From contig NZ_AP025245.1 of assembly GCF_021655615.1 (NCBI RefSeq), forward strand, positions 186,001 through 250,000: a stretch of 64,000 bases of DNA, read 5' to 3'. This document shows, piece after piece, positions 1-8,529 of the stretch (within the stretch, counting starts at the first letter, position 1; the number at the start of each line of letters is the position of its first letter). Below the pieces are notes generated by a model that made no database searches, was not told where the DNA came from, and worked only from the letters and a program-made list of their open reading frames with translations. The stretch comes from Acidianus sp. HS-5. Its GTDB lineage: Archaea > Thermoproteota > Thermoprotei_A > Sulfolobales > Sulfolobaceae. The position numbers were made by a program, and so were the translations under genes.

Positions 1-84
1 AGAACCTTTATATTGTGTAGGATCACTTACTATCTGCGGTTTTTCCTCAAGTTTGCTTATATACTCCTCAAGGAAATCCTCCAT
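1..84 (-). CDS. arlI: ArlI (FlaI) archaellum motor ATPase, N-terminal 28 codons only
   Basis: The reading frame opens with ATG at 84-82, directly after the stop of arlH (87-89), and runs off the window edge. Only about 28 residues are visible, beginning MEDFLEEYISKLEEKP. They carry no motif. The call rests on position: in Sulfolobales the arl operon order is B-X-G-F-H-I-J, and arlI is the gene after arlH. ArlI is the hexameric secretion-type ATPase that powers archaellum assembly and rotation. Confidence 0.8.
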   Translation of the reverse strand, partial: MEDFLEEYISKLEEKPQIVSDPTQYKGS

Positions 85-86
85 TT

Positions 87-767
87 TTAAGCCCTCGAAA
101 GACTGAGTGGAACAACTTTGATACCTAGCGTAGGATCTACGTTAAACGATATGCTATCTGCTCCTATAATTCCTTCACTTATCTTTACTTTTTCAAGAAC
201 CTTTACTCTAGTATTACCTATAGTTGCAGCACTTAGCTTAAAGTAAACGTCTACTTCACTCTTTATTCTAGTCTGTAATTCCTCTGGGAAATTAGGATGG
301 ATAGTTATTATTATTGATTTTCCTTCAGTAACGTAAACTCTTAATCCTCTAAAGAATTCCATCAGATCTTCTTCTGATGAGAATGTAGAAATAACAGTAA
401 GACTATCTATTACAACAAAATCTTTAACTTTCCCAATAAAGTCATGAATTAGGTATAAAAGCTTTTTTGCAATTGTTAAGTTCCAGCTAAATCTAGGGGT
501 ATTAACTGGTGCTACTCCCAACTGTCCTTTTAAAAAGAAGGGTATTAAGTCTACCTTAATTTCGCTCATCTTCTTTAGGTACCCGTATGTCGATTGTTCA
601 GTAGTTATAATGTAACCTTTCATTTTCGAAATTAAGAGACCGTAAGCTATTTGCGCAGATATTACGCTCTTTCCAGTACCATGATCACCTTCTATCAGTA
701 TTAATGAAGGAAAAGGAATACCTCCAAGCCTTCTATCGAGTTCTTCGTTCCCAGTATTAACTATCAC
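87..767 (-). CDS. arlH: ArlH (FlaH), KaiC-like ATP-binding archaellum motor protein
   Basis: A 226-residue RecA/KaiC-type ATPase. The Walker A motif GDHGTGKS is at residues 27-34 and a Walker B-like strand FVVIDSL lies near residue 118. ArlH is known to bind ATP, form a ring and dock onto ArlI at the base of the archaellum motor in the cytoplasm. It has the usual length for the family. It follows arlF with a gap of about 9 bases and is followed 2 bases later by arlI, so it is part of one polycistronic message. The gene neighbourhood and P-loop together make the call secure. Confidence 0.95.
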   Translation of the reverse strand: MIVNTGNEELDRRLGGIPFPSLILIEGDHGTGKSVISAQIAYGLLISKMKGYIITTEQSTYGYLKKMSEIKVDLIPFFLKGQLGVAPVNTPRFSWNLTIAKKLLYLIHDFIGKVKDFVVIDSLTVISTFSSEEDLMEFFRGLRVYVTEGKSIIITIHPNFPEELQTRIKSEVDVYFKLSAATIGNTRVKVLEKVKISEGIIGADSISFNVDPTLGIKVVPLSLSRA

Positions 768-776
768 TTTTATCCC

Positions 777-1262
777 CTATAATATTCCTCTCCATACCGC
801 TACAGTTCCATAATTAGTTGAAATTATAATAACTGCATTAGTATCAGCATAAGGCGGATAAGGTAAAACTACAGTAAACTTTACAACGGAATCTGGATTT
901 AAGATTCCTGAAGATGTCCACTGATATGTAGTTGGAGTTCTGGAATAATTGTATGAGGAAATTGTTAATTCTTCGCTTTCACTAACGTTAGCATAGTACT
1001 TTACTATTACTGCAAAGTGACAAAAACTCCACAAAGTAACCGAACCATTATTAGCTACGTTTATGTAAATATCGTTACTATCGGCGGTTACAGAAAGTAT
1101 TGTTATTCTAGAGCTTAATTGGCCTAAGTTAGTACTCTGTTTTAAATTTTCTGCATTATATATCAGATTAGCAGAAAATCCTAAGTTAATTAAAATTACT
1201 GCTATTAATGTTATTGCAATAACCGAAATCAATGAAAATGCCATAATAGTTGAAAGCCCCAT
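777..1262 (-). CDS. arlF: ArlF (FlaF), archaellum stator protein
   Basis: A 161-residue protein with one N-terminal membrane segment (about residues 7-29) followed by a beta-rich domain facing the pseudoperiplasm. This matches ArlF, which in Sulfolobus binds S-layer protein and works as the stator of the archaellum together with ArlG. Its start overlaps the last base of the arlG stop, which indicates translational coupling. I separated F from G by the crenarchaeal order arlB-X-G-F-H-I; the two proteins resemble each other in topology, so a swapped label is the main alternative. Confidence 0.85.
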   Translation of the reverse strand: MGLSTIMAFSLISVIAITLIAVILINLGFSANLIYNAENLKQSTNLGQLSSRITILSVTADSNDIYINVANNGSVTLWSFCHFAVIVKYYANVSESEELTISSYNYSRTPTTYQWTSSGILNPDSVVKFTVVLPYPPYADTNAVIIISTNYGTVAVWRGIL

Positions 1263-1717
1263 TACATCACCTCAAAGACGTAAGTTGTCTCATAACTATT
1301 AGGTGCAACAAACATTATTTCATAATATTGATTCTGTTGTAACGTGCAGGATAGAGTAATAGTAACTTGTACGGTACTTCCAGGGTAAAGTACCATAGCT
1401 GAAGTACTCCAACCGGGAACCGAATTATAGCCTATCTGTTGTAGCTCGTAAACTTTACCGAAATACACTGTGGAAGATTTTATATAAATTGGAGTCTGGC
1501 CCACGTTCTGTATATAAAATACAACAGTATCCGACGATGTATTGGTAGCGTATACTATGGTAAGAGAAGTAGTGAGCTTCTGAGCCATGTTAACCGAAGC
1601 AGAATCAAATCCAGTACTAACGAAAGTTACGGCATAAAATATTGCACCTGCGAGAATTCCGGCAAGTATAATACTTGCTATTATCAAAATCGATTCACTG
1701 ATTACTTCTCCCGCCAT
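1262..1717 (-). CDS. arlG: ArlG (FlaG), archaellum stator partner
   Basis: A 151-residue protein with an N-terminal hydrophobic helix (about residues 8-32) and a C-terminal Ser/Thr/Tyr-rich beta domain. ArlG forms filaments capped by ArlF and anchors the rotating motor to the envelope. The start lies inside the 3' end of arlX (a 23-base overlap) and the stop overlaps the arlF start, so arlX, arlG and arlF form a tightly packed operon block. Confidence 0.85.
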   Translation of the reverse strand: MAGEVISESILIIASIILAGILAGAIFYAVTFVSTGFDSASVNMAQKLTTSLTIVYATNTSSDTVVFYIQNVGQTPIYIKSSTVYFGKVYELQQIGYNSVPGWSTSAMVLYPGSTVQVTITLSCTLQQNQYYEIMFVAPNSYETTYVFEVM

Positions 1718-2417
1718 TCAGATCACCCAGAATTAAGGAAATGTATTTTACAACATCATTATCAACTGTATTGCTAACTTTGGCTATATCATAAGCAACT
1801 AATGCTAAATCTGAAGCGGAAATTTTAGCTCTATTTTTAGCCAAAATTTCCTCAATTTTTTCTATAGTCTCAACATCTTTTGACGAAAGAAGGTCAAGCC
1901 TAAATAACGATATTATTTTTTCCTTATCATAATCCATCATAAACAAAAGAACTGATAACTGGATTATTTTCTTCAAATCGATATTATTAGGTAGGCTTTC
2001 GCCTATTACTGAACTCGTATTACTATTATTATCTTCTTTTCTGATTACGCTCTCTATGTTAAAAGGAGACTCCTCATCACTTTTACTGGCCTTTATAGCC
2101 AAAGCTAATTCCTCTAAATTTTTACCTAAGCCTTGTATACTTTCTTTTATTTCATTATTGCTATCACTAATGACCTTGGATAGATCGTTCTGCATCTTAT
2201 CTATTCTACCGGTTATTTTACTTATGTCTACAGTTACGTTCTGTACAGCTTGTTGAGGAACTTGTTGTGGTTGGGGAATAGTTTGTTGAGTTTTAGGTTT
2301 GTTAAATTTGAACATGTAAAGGAACAACATAACGAAAAACACCGCCAGAGGTAAACTTACCAATAATAATAAATTAAATATAGGATTTGAGGTAAAATTC
2401 AAAAACATTTTCATCAC
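1695..2417 (-). CDS. arlX: ArlX (FlaX), ring-forming archaellum scaffold
   Basis: A 240-residue crenarchaea-specific archaellum protein. One membrane helix lies at about residues 10-35, followed by a Pro/Gln-rich linker and a predicted coiled coil around residues 60-110 containing spaced Ile/Leu/Lys. The C-terminal third is alpha-helical and acidic. ArlX is known to form a large ring around the motor complex in Sulfolobus. It sits 29 bases after arlB in the same direction. A likely start is the ATG at 2417 or the adjacent in-frame ATG. Confidence 0.9.
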   Translation of the reverse strand: MMKMFLNFTSNPIFNLLLLVSLPLAVFFVMLFLYMFKFNKPKTQQTIPQPQQVPQQAVQNVTVDISKITGRIDKMQNDLSKVISDSNNEIKESIQGLGKNLEELALAIKASKSDEESPFNIESVIRKEDNNSNTSSVIGESLPNNIDLKKIIQLSVLLFMMDYDKEKIISLFRLDLLSSKDVETIEKIEEILAKNRAKISASDLALVAYDIAKVSNTVDNDVVKYISLILGDLNGGRSNQ

Positions 2418-2446
2418 CTAAAACAAAAATAATAAAAAAATTACCT

Positions 2447-3265
2447 TTACCCTATTACGCTAACGTTTGCTTCTGGTTGATACACGTATTGGCATAGTGT
2501 TAATGGAGCACCTATGTTAGGTATTACTTGTATTGTAATTGTCTGATATTGGAATACTGGAGTTGATTGAGGGAATAGTATTATAACACCTACCGTAGAA
2601 CCAGCAGGCGCTACATCGCTACCTACTAGAGGATCTCCTGCAACTGGGAACGTTATTGCTACAGGTTTACTTGACTTTACATATGCATAGTATTGAGTAC
2701 CGGAGTAATTGAAAGTGAAATACTGCCCATTAGTTGGTTTAGTAGTTTCTATACATATATATTTACATCCAGTATTATAATGTAGAGCTAATAATGCTGC
2801 ATAAGGACTAGAATAATAGTAATATGTTTGAGATCCTGCTTTTTGACTACATAAATATAAGTGGTCGCTTGTACAATTAAGTAATGTATATGCATATATG
2901 TTAGAACATGAAATTCCGCTTGCAGATGCTAGGAATGATATTGAAGTAGTAGCAGGCGATAAATACACGCTAGATACACCGGCGCTAGGTGATACTGTGA
3001 AATATATCCAATAACTAACACTGTCTTTAGGAAAGTTAGTTGCATATAATATGGAGCTACTTAATTGCAGCGCCGTAGAAGCTGTTTCATCACCCTTATT
3101 TATAGTAGTCTTTGCTTTCTGTGTTACGAATAGTCCCATGTTTATTGCTACAAACGCCAGTACTGATGCAGTTATTATGAATGCTATTAATATTATTGCA
3201 GTATCCAGTCCTGCTAGACCTTTTCTCTTTACTAATTTATTATATCTACGTATTATGTTTTTCAT
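2447..3265 (-). CDS. arlB: ArlB (FlaB), archaellin filament protein
   Basis: A 272-residue archaellin. It begins with a class III (type IV pilin-like) signal peptide: a basic stretch (RRYNKLVKRKG), then AG before LDTAIILIAFIITASVLAF, so cleavage by prepilin peptidase PibD is expected near residues 20-21. The hydrophobic helix after the cleavage site packs in the filament core. The rest is Ser/Thr/Tyr-rich with several NxS/T sequons, in line with heavily N-glycosylated Sulfolobales archaellins. It is the first gene of the operon and is preceded by its own promoter. Confidence 0.95.
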   Translation of the reverse strand: MKNIIRRYNKLVKRKGLAGLDTAIILIAFIITASVLAFVAINMGLFVTQKAKTTINKGDETASTALQLSSSILYATNFPKDSVSYWIYFTVSPSAGVSSVYLSPATTSISFLASASGISCSNIYAYTLLNCTSDHLYLCSQKAGSQTYYYYSSPYAALLALHYNTGCKYICIETTKPTNGQYFTFNYSGTQYYAYVKSSKPVAITFPVAGDPLVGSDVAPAGSTVGVIILFPQSTPVFQYQTITIQVIPNIGAPLTLCQYVYQPEANVSVIG

Positions 3266-3320
3266 TTTCTCACTTTTCTAAAAGAAAGAGAGAAGTTACA
3301 TTTTTTAAATATACTGTTTA
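3266..3320 (-). promoter_or_regulatory. Promoter and ribosome binding site of the archaellum operon
   Basis: On the minus strand a TATA-like stretch (TATATTTAAAAA) lies at about 3301-3313, roughly 40 bases upstream of the arlB ATG. A GTGAG ribosome-binding-like motif lies at 3269-3273, four bases before the ATG. In Sulfolobus the arlB promoter is the starvation-induced target of ArnR. I did not identify the operator boxes. Confidence 0.5.
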
Positions 3321-3469
3321 GTTTCGATTATCAGTCTCTTTCTTATATTTTTAAGTATTTTTATCTGATATTATATATTTATTGAGCAGAAATTTGCGTG
3401 ATATCTTTTAGTAGACTTACAGTCGAAATTAAACGGATTATTTAAAAACATTAGCGTAGATGTGAACTT

Positions 3470-3916
3470 ATGTATTTCCTTGGATATGAAATTATTCAAT
3501 ATAATCATACTGCTCTTTACGTATTCTATATATTTACAAATACTAGTATATTTCATGTGATATGGATTAATCCTAATACACATACAATAGTTAATTGTAC
3601 AGCTTATGTTTCATTATCAGTATTATTTTCATATCCTAGAGGAAATTATACTAATTACTCATGTAATGGAATAAATGTATATGCTCTTAAAAACGGAGAT
3701 CTGATAATAAGCATGAATGGTGTTATTCTGGAAAGGATGTGCAAAAATGAGATAATAAAATTGAAATACGCTAATTATCCTGGAATAGCTAGTGAAAATT
3801 TGCCTAATTTGTCCAAGTTGGCCGGCTATGAGAACATTTTTTGTATTAGCGCTTACCTTGCGGTGGGGATAATTCTGAGTCTAGTATTTTTCATTATACT
3901 GAGGCGATTTCTATGA
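3470..3916 (+). CDS. Small membrane-anchored extracytoplasmic protein, unknown
   Basis: 148 residues. I do not recognise the family. The body is rich in Tyr, Asn and NxS/T sequons and a C-terminal membrane helix (about residues 124-144) ends in RRFL, so the bulk probably faces outside. It runs divergently from arlB and overlaps the next gene by 4 bases (ATGA). It resembles in overall plan the proteins at 7483-7974 and 16437-17306: a cysteine- and sequon-rich ectodomain with a C-terminal anchor. That likeness is by eye only. Confidence 0.6.
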   Translation: MYFLGYEIIQYNHTALYVFYIFTNTSIFHVIWINPNTHTIVNCTAYVSLSVLFSYPRGNYTNYSCNGINVYALKNGDLIISMNGVILERMCKNEIIKLKYANYPGIASENLPNLSKLAGYENIFCISAYLAVGIILSLVFFIILRRFL

Positions 3917-5358
3917 TGAGAATCAATAACTATAGCTGGGTTTCCATATATTTCTCAAGCTTGGCTCTGATAGCCACTTTCGGAGTCAATTTTACATTAG
4001 GAAGAATAACTTATACCGGGTATTTCATTAATTGTAATTTAGCTAGAATGTTTCTAGTATTTTCCGCAATATTTATGGCTCTAAATTACGGATATTACCT
4101 ATTTTTAATTCCAATATCTCTTTTATCTTACGTTATTCCTCCAGAATTCATAAGTCCTTTGATTTTTCTAATCTCTCTTACAACGCTAAAGAACGCTAGA
4201 GGATTAAAAACTATTTTCCTAATAGCCGATTCTTTAGGGATAACTTATCTTATATTTTATATTTTCCATATTTATGTAAATTACTTGGTATTACCTCTAA
4301 TATTAATTCAAGACGGCTTTACACCAATTATAATTCCGTTAATGTTCTTAGGTATAATATATGGTCTTGGAAGAAAGATAAAATATGATGCGTTAAGAAT
4401 TCCGTGGTATTTTCCTTTTATTATAGTTTTACTTATAGTAATGTTACCACTTACTCCGTTAAACATATTCCATTATCCGGAAACTGTTGACTGGAGGTTT
4501 TATTATCAATGGCTAATCAAACCTGAATTAGGATGGTTCTTTTACTCAAGGCCTTTATATCTTTCTTTATTATTTGCTCTATCCAAACTTGTTAATGCGC
4601 TCACGTTATCTCAACTGGAAATGATTCCATTATCGATATTATACCTATTTTCAGCATATAATCTAGGAAATTCTTTACAAAAAGGTTTGGGTCCGTTATC
4701 CGCACTGATGGCAGCAGTATCCCCTTCATTGCTCACATTCTTATACTCCGGTTTGGACTCTAATTTATTTTCAATATCACTATTCTTTTTAAGTTTGAGT
4801 TATTTGATTAACGGTAAATTAAAGACTTCAATAGCTTTATCTTATGTGGCTCTCTTATCTCATGTTTATGCGTGGGCGCAGTTAGAGGGCGGAGTAATAC
4901 TTTACATAATTGCAGAACGTGTAATATTTCACGACGTTAAAAAGACCTATCTGGATTATGTTAAATATACATCTCCAATGTTTGTAATAGGAATAGCTCT
5001 AATATTAACTGGAATTTTACCAGTACCATTTGGTGATTCTTTTAATAACATTTATTCTCAGTTATCAATATTAAGCTGGGGTACTGCTAACGCCTTCCTT
5101 TATTATGCTATATCAATTTATGGTCTAGATGGAACGCATAAGCTAATTTACAGTTTATACGTAACGTCTATACTTGCAATAATTCCGTTATCAGTAGTCC
5201 AAAATTTAATAATTGATATCCCGTTTTTCATACCTGCAGCTATAGGTATTTCTAAATTGAAAAATGTTGGAAGGTCTATACTCCTATTTTTTATCATATG
5301 GGGATTGTATATGAGTTTGAACAGTTTTCCATATATTTACAAGGGTGTTAGCATATGA
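3913..5358 (+). CDS. Polytopic membrane protein, unknown
   Basis: 481 residues, almost wholly hydrophobic, with about 11-13 membrane helices. The pattern (long loops with Trp/Tyr/Pro near residue 195, repeated FIIVLLIVMLPLT-type segments) is reminiscent of GT-C type membrane glycosyltransferases, but I see no clear DD/DE motif in the first loop, so no function is given. The start overlaps the 148-residue gene before it by 4 bases, and its stop overlaps the ATPase after it, suggesting a coupled operon 3470-6100. Confidence 0.6.
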   Translation: MMRINNYSWVSIYFSSLALIATFGVNFTLGRITYTGYFINCNLARMFLVFSAIFMALNYGYYLFLIPISLLSYVIPPEFISPLIFLISLTTLKNARGLKTIFLIADSLGITYLIFYIFHIYVNYLVLPLILIQDGFTPIIIPLMFLGIIYGLGRKIKYDALRIPWYFPFIIVLLIVMLPLTPLNIFHYPETVDWRFYYQWLIKPELGWFFYSRPLYLSLLFALSKLVNALTLSQLEMIPLSILYLFSAYNLGNSLQKGLGPLSALMAAVSPSLLTFLYSGLDSNLFSISLFFLSLSYLINGKLKTSIALSYVALLSHVYAWAQLEGGVILYIIAERVIFHDVKKTYLDYVKYTSPMFVIGIALILTGILPVPFGDSFNNIYSQLSILSWGTANAFLYYAISIYGLDGTHKLIYSLYVTSILAIIPLSVVQNLIIDIPFFIPAAIGISKLKNVGRSILLFFIIWGLYMSLNSFPYIYKGVSI

Positions 5359-5915
5359 GGATATTAATAACCGGATTAAAAGGAGGAAGTGGGAAATCGA
5401 CAATAGCTTACAGTATAATTAAGGACTTCCTCAAATCTGGGATAGTCCTTGATTTAGATTATACTTTAACGTTGACTAAACTATTGAAGGATGAAAATTT
5501 CAAGATACTCTCTATAGGAAATAGTAAAATCGATAAGAAATACTTTGAGTTTATTTATACTAAATCACTAAGAAATGAGGATAATGTGATAATAGACTCC
5601 TCAAATCCTTTCAACGAGATTATTCCATTAGAAAATAAAGTATATAGTGAGAATAAAAGAGAGTCAATAACTTATGCTCTGTTTGTTACTCCTCCCCTCT
5701 TCATGGAGAAAACCTTAGACCTGGCAAAGACTTATGATAGGTTTATAACATCTTTATCGCCAACCGAATTAAGAAAAATACTTGTAATAAATTTTGTTAA
5801 AGATAACGAAGATATTTCAATAAACGAAATAAATTATGTGAAAATACCCTTTTTGAGACATTATATGTATAAATATTATATACCTTTAGGTGATCTAAAA
5901 TGGTTGAATCCATAA
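5355..5915 (+). CDS. ParA/MinD-type P-loop ATPase (short)
   Basis: 186 residues. A deviant Walker A KGGSGKS lies at residues 9-15, the hallmark of the MinD/ParA/SIMIBI class; a second Asp-rich strand (IVLDLDYT) follows, and NVIIDSS near residue 73 is a Walker B-like strand. The family positions cargo such as DNA, membrane proteins or appendage machines by ATP-driven dimerisation. It overlaps the gene before it by 4 bases and the ribbon-helix-helix gene after it by 16. A ParA-like protein followed by a small DNA-binding protein resembles a partition pair, but the membrane-protein context near the archaellum genes allows another cargo. Confidence 0.75.
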   Translation: MRILITGLKGGSGKSTIAYSIIKDFLKSGIVLDLDYTLTLTKLLKDENFKILSIGNSKIDKKYFEFIYTKSLRNEDNVIIDSSNPFNEIIPLENKVYSENKRESITYALFVTPPLFMEKTLDLAKTYDRFITSLSPTELRKILVINFVKDNEDISINEINYVKIPFLRHYMYKYYIPLGDLKWLNP

Positions 5916-6100
5916 GAAAAATAAATGATCTGGAATATGAAATAGATTTCAACAATAGCGTAGTAGTAACTATGAAGATAGAGGAAGAATTTCTTGAGGA
6001 AATAGATAAGGCTACGACAGTTCTTGGGTTTAAGAACAGAAGCGATCTGATAAGAGATGCACTAAAAGAATACTTAAAAAGCCTTAACACAGAATCTTAA
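5900..6100 (+). CDS. Ribbon-helix-helix DNA-binding protein
   Basis: 66 residues. A beta strand (VVVTMKIE, about residues 20-27) is followed by EEFLEEIDKA and a helix with SDLIRDALKEYL near the C terminus, the CopG/MetJ-type ribbon-helix-helix arrangement. It overlaps the ParA-like gene by 16 bases, so the two are coupled. It may be the centromere-binding partner of the ATPase or a local repressor; nothing in the sequence decides between them. Confidence 0.75.
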   Translation: MVESIRKINDLEYEIDFNNSVVVTMKIEEEFLEEIDKATTVLGFKNRSDLIRDALKEYLKSLNTES

Positions 6101-6455
6101 TGGCTTCATCAATGCCTTGATATGTATCATATATCAGGACTTCATTACCCTTTTTTATTATACAATGTTTACCGTCGACTAAAGCTATATTATTACCAGT
6201 TTTAGAAGGGAAAAATCCGAAGATACTTAAATCATGAGTATAAACTATTTTATTACATACTTCTTCTCCCTTTTTCTCGTATTTCTCTAGGAATTTGTTA
6301 ACGTCTTCCTGACTTTTTATCCTTGGCATCTTAGTTATCATGTAAGTCATCATGATTAAGAGTATTGATGGTAAAAATAAGATGGGCTTAGAAAAATAGT
6401 ATCCTAACGATGTAGATAATGCCGATAGTGCAATTGTAATTACTTCTTTCATCAT
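6084..6455 (-). CDS. Small two-helix membrane protein, unknown
   Basis: 123 residues with two N-terminal hydrophobic helices (about residues 5-20 and 24-44) and a soluble C-terminal domain of about 75 residues containing three cysteines. No family recognised. The gene converges on the ribbon-helix-helix gene with a 17-base overlap. A TATA-like stretch (AATATAAATATAAG on the minus strand, about 6470-6490) and GAGGGGA before the ATG support the start at 6455. Confidence 0.6.
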   Translation of the reverse strand: MMKEVITIALSALSTSLGYYFSKPILFLPSILLIMMTYMITKMPRIKSQEDVNKFLEKYEKKGEEVCNKIVYTHDLSIFGFFPSKTGNNIALVDGKHCIIKKGNEVLIYDTYQGIDEAIKILC

Positions 6456-6584
6456 TATTTTCCCCTCATAACTTATATTTATATTTTGATATAATGAATA
6501 CCCTTAACAAGTAGTTATTTTGTATAAAATAAAATTATAATCTTACATAAACAGCATAAGGATGATTTTAGCATTGTTTAAAAA

Positions 6585-6626
6585 CCAATATTATTTTTAT
6601 ACCCGAAAAAGTATAATGTTTTTTAG
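6585..6626 (+). promoter_or_regulatory. Promoter region of arnR
   Basis: A TATA-like stretch (ATTATTTTTATA, about 6590-6601) lies 25-35 bases before the arnR ATG at 6627, the spacing expected for a leaderless or nearly leaderless transcript. A second AAAAAGTATAAT stretch follows at about 6606-6617. Confidence 0.4.
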
Positions 6627-7427
6627 ATGTCGCTTGTAAATTTCATTAATACACTTAAGGAACTAGACGAAAGTATAGATTTCGCAAAAGGAGTTTATCA
6701 ATGGAAGATAGTGTTAATACTTTTCATAAAAGGACCTATGAGTACTTCAGAAATAGCAAAAGAAATTGGAGTTAACAAGAAAAGCGTTATAGATTCAATA
6801 CGAAAGTTAATAGACAAAGGATTGGTCGAAAGAGTAAAATATGATATTTATACCTTGTCAGAAAACGGTAAAAAATTAATGGAAAAACTTAGCGGGATTT
6901 CAACGCAACAGTTGCAAGTAATCGATTTAGATCCTACTGAAGATATATTGAATAATGTAACTCATTACTATTACTTTGTTGAAATAGTAAAGGCATCCAC
7001 TTTAAATAATTATAAGGTTCCTATCAATTCATTGTGTAGAGAATTGGGAGTATCTAAGAGGACATTAATAAATTACCTTGATATATTTTCTACAAAATAT
7101 AAATATTTCAAGAAAATAACTAAAAAAGGATTATTTAGAAATAAAGTAGAATATATGCTCACAGATGAGGGTAAAAAGATTGCATATAAGATTCCTGGAA
7201 CGTATAAACTGAGACGTAATACATTCTTAAAGATACTAACCAAGGTTACGCTAAGTAATTCCTTAGAATATTCGATATTTAAGATTCTTGTTTCATTTTC
7301 AATTACAGCTCCATTAATATTTATGTTATCAAAATATCCTGAAGATAAAATAGTTGCGGCAATATGGTTATATTTTCTTGTATTCTTCGGTGTCTCAAGT
7401 GTTTTGGCTTATCTATTATCTAAGTGA
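6627..7427 (+). CDS. arnR: ArnR-type membrane-bound one-component regulator of the archaellum
   Basis: 266 residues. An N-terminal winged helix-turn-helix (MSTSEIAKEIGVNKKSVIDS, about residues 36-60, with a wing to residue 90) is followed by a second HTH-like segment (LCRELGVSKRTLINYL, about residues 137-152) and two C-terminal membrane helices (about 217-237 and 244-264). This architecture and the location beside the archaellum operon match ArnR/ArnR1 of Sulfolobus, membrane-anchored activators that switch on arlB under starvation. The symbol is given by architecture and synteny; ArnR and ArnR1 cannot be told apart here. Confidence 0.8.
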   Translation: MSLVNFINTLKELDESIDFAKGVYQWKIVLILFIKGPMSTSEIAKEIGVNKKSVIDSIRKLIDKGLVERVKYDIYTLSENGKKLMEKLSGISTQQLQVIDLDPTEDILNNVTHYYYFVEIVKASTLNNYKVPINSLCRELGVSKRTLINYLDIFSTKYKYFKKITKKGLFRNKVEYMLTDEGKKIAYKIPGTYKLRRNTFLKILTKVTLSNSLEYSIFKILVSFSITAPLIFMLSKYPEDKIVAAIWLYFLVFFGVSSVLAYLLSK

Positions 7428-7482
7428 CTACAAGTCGAAAGTGAAACTCAGATTTAAAAAGAAGGCTTTAGAAGATGGCAAT

Positions 7483-7974
7483 ATGGATCTGGTAAATCAA
7501 ACGTTATTTTACACTGTAATGCAAGGTCATACCTTGCTCTATTTCCTTCTAATTAAAATAGTAAGTGTTCAAGGAAACAGTGTTTTAGTTAATATCACAA
7601 ATATTGATACTAATGGTGTTGTATTAAATTACACTGCAGCAATGCCCTTGTTTCAAATAATTTGTAATAATTCTAGCGGAAGGCCGATAATGTTTGATGG
7701 AGTTAATGCAGAAGCCGTATGTCATAACGAAATGAGAATAATTGTTGATACTTATAATCATTTGGTACTATCTTACGTAGAAAATGAAGAGAACTTTACA
7801 TTAAACGGCAGTACAATACCAATAGCTCCAGGAAAGATATTGCACATTAACTTACCTTTTTCAAAAAATCATAGTATTATCACTACTTATGAGTATCAAG
7901 CTTTAGCCTTGAGTACGGTACTTGTATTCTCATTCTATGTAATGTTAAATAGGGTGGAAAAACGAGAAACCTAG
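7483..7974 (+). CDS. Membrane-anchored ectodomain protein next to arnR, unknown
   Basis: About 163 residues if started at the ATG at 7483; the open frame extends back to 7354, but that part lies inside arnR. An N-terminal hydrophobic helix (about residues 8-28) and a C-terminal one (about 137-155) enclose a domain with several NxS/T sequons. This topology suggests an outward-facing domain. No family recognised. The position directly downstream of arnR suggests co-transcription, perhaps as a signal-sensing partner of the regulator; that is inference. Confidence 0.55.
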   Translation: MDLVNQTLFYTVMQGHTLLYFLLIKIVSVQGNSVLVNITNIDTNGVVLNYTAAMPLFQIICNNSSGRPIMFDGVNAEAVCHNEMRIIVDTYNHLVLSYVENEENFTLNGSTIPIAPGKILHINLPFSKNHSIITTYEYQALALSTVLVFSFYVMLNRVEKRET

Positions 7975-7988
7975 GAAAGGCAATAATA

Positions 7989-8132
7989 TTGACAGCGATT
8001 GTATTGTTGATACTTGCCGGAGTCTTTTACAATAACGAAAGACTTTCCACGACATTAGGAGATTTTGCATATTATGAATTAATATTGGGAATAATTATAA
8101 TATTAATAAGTGAAAAACTAGGCAAGAACTAG
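7989..8132 (+). CDS. Very small two-helix membrane protein (TTG start)
   Basis: 47 codons from a TTG at 7989 to TAG at 8130-8132. The peptide is two hydrophobic helices (TAIVLLILAGVF and YYELILGIIIILI) separated by a short polar loop. It follows the arnR-adjacent gene by 14 bases and no ATG is in frame, so the start is uncertain. The composition is typical of a real small membrane protein, but chance cannot be excluded. Confidence 0.35.
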   Translation: MTAIVLLILAGVFYNNERLSTTLGDFAYYELILGIIIILISEKLGKN

Positions 8133-8202
8133 CACTATTAAATCCTCTTCGCTATTACAAGAAAAATACTTTTTGATCATATTACTAAAAAGAAAAATAT
8201 CT

Positions 8203-8529
8203 TTAAATCGTTATTATCAAGTCCACGTCTCCTACTCCTGCGTAAAAGTCTGGAAAGCAACCTATCTTAGCTTCCTCAATTAAAGAGCCTGCTAGGTTTC
8301 TCATGTAAGTACATTGGTCACAGGCTTGTAAGTATATTCCTTTCTCGTGGAGTTTCCTTAACCTTTCTGCAGTATCTGTTCCTTTAGTCAGCATGTAAAC
8401 GTTATCGTGGACAAAGAATATTCCCTTAACTTCAGCGTTATGTCTCCCTTCCTCTAGCTGAGGGATTGCCATGTTCACTAAGATATACTGAGCTAGGTTA
8501 GTTAACGCAATATAAGCAATCTTCTTCAT
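8203..8529 (-). CDS. DsrE-like sulfur-relay protein
   Basis: 108 residues with the alternating strand/helix pattern of the DsrE/DsrF-like fold (KIAYIALTN, then IFFVHDNVYMLTKGT, and a C-terminal DVDLIITI). It has a CxxC pair in ACDQC near residue 69-72 and a third Cys near the C terminus. DsrE family proteins carry persulfide sulfur or take part in sulfur and thiol redox chemistry. It abuts the next gene upstream at the same base (8529), so the two are co-translated and probably act together. Confidence 0.65.
   Translation of the reverse strand: MKKIAYIALTNLAQYILVNMAIPQLEEGRHNAEVKGIFFVHDNVYMLTKGTDTAERLRKLHEKGIYLQACDQCTYMRNLAGSLIEEAKIGCFPDFYAGVGDVDLIITI

Noticed and set aside
3371..3583. Minus-strand frame upstream of arlB
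   Set aside because: It covers the archaellum promoter and overlaps the 148-residue gene; composition and position suggest a shadow.
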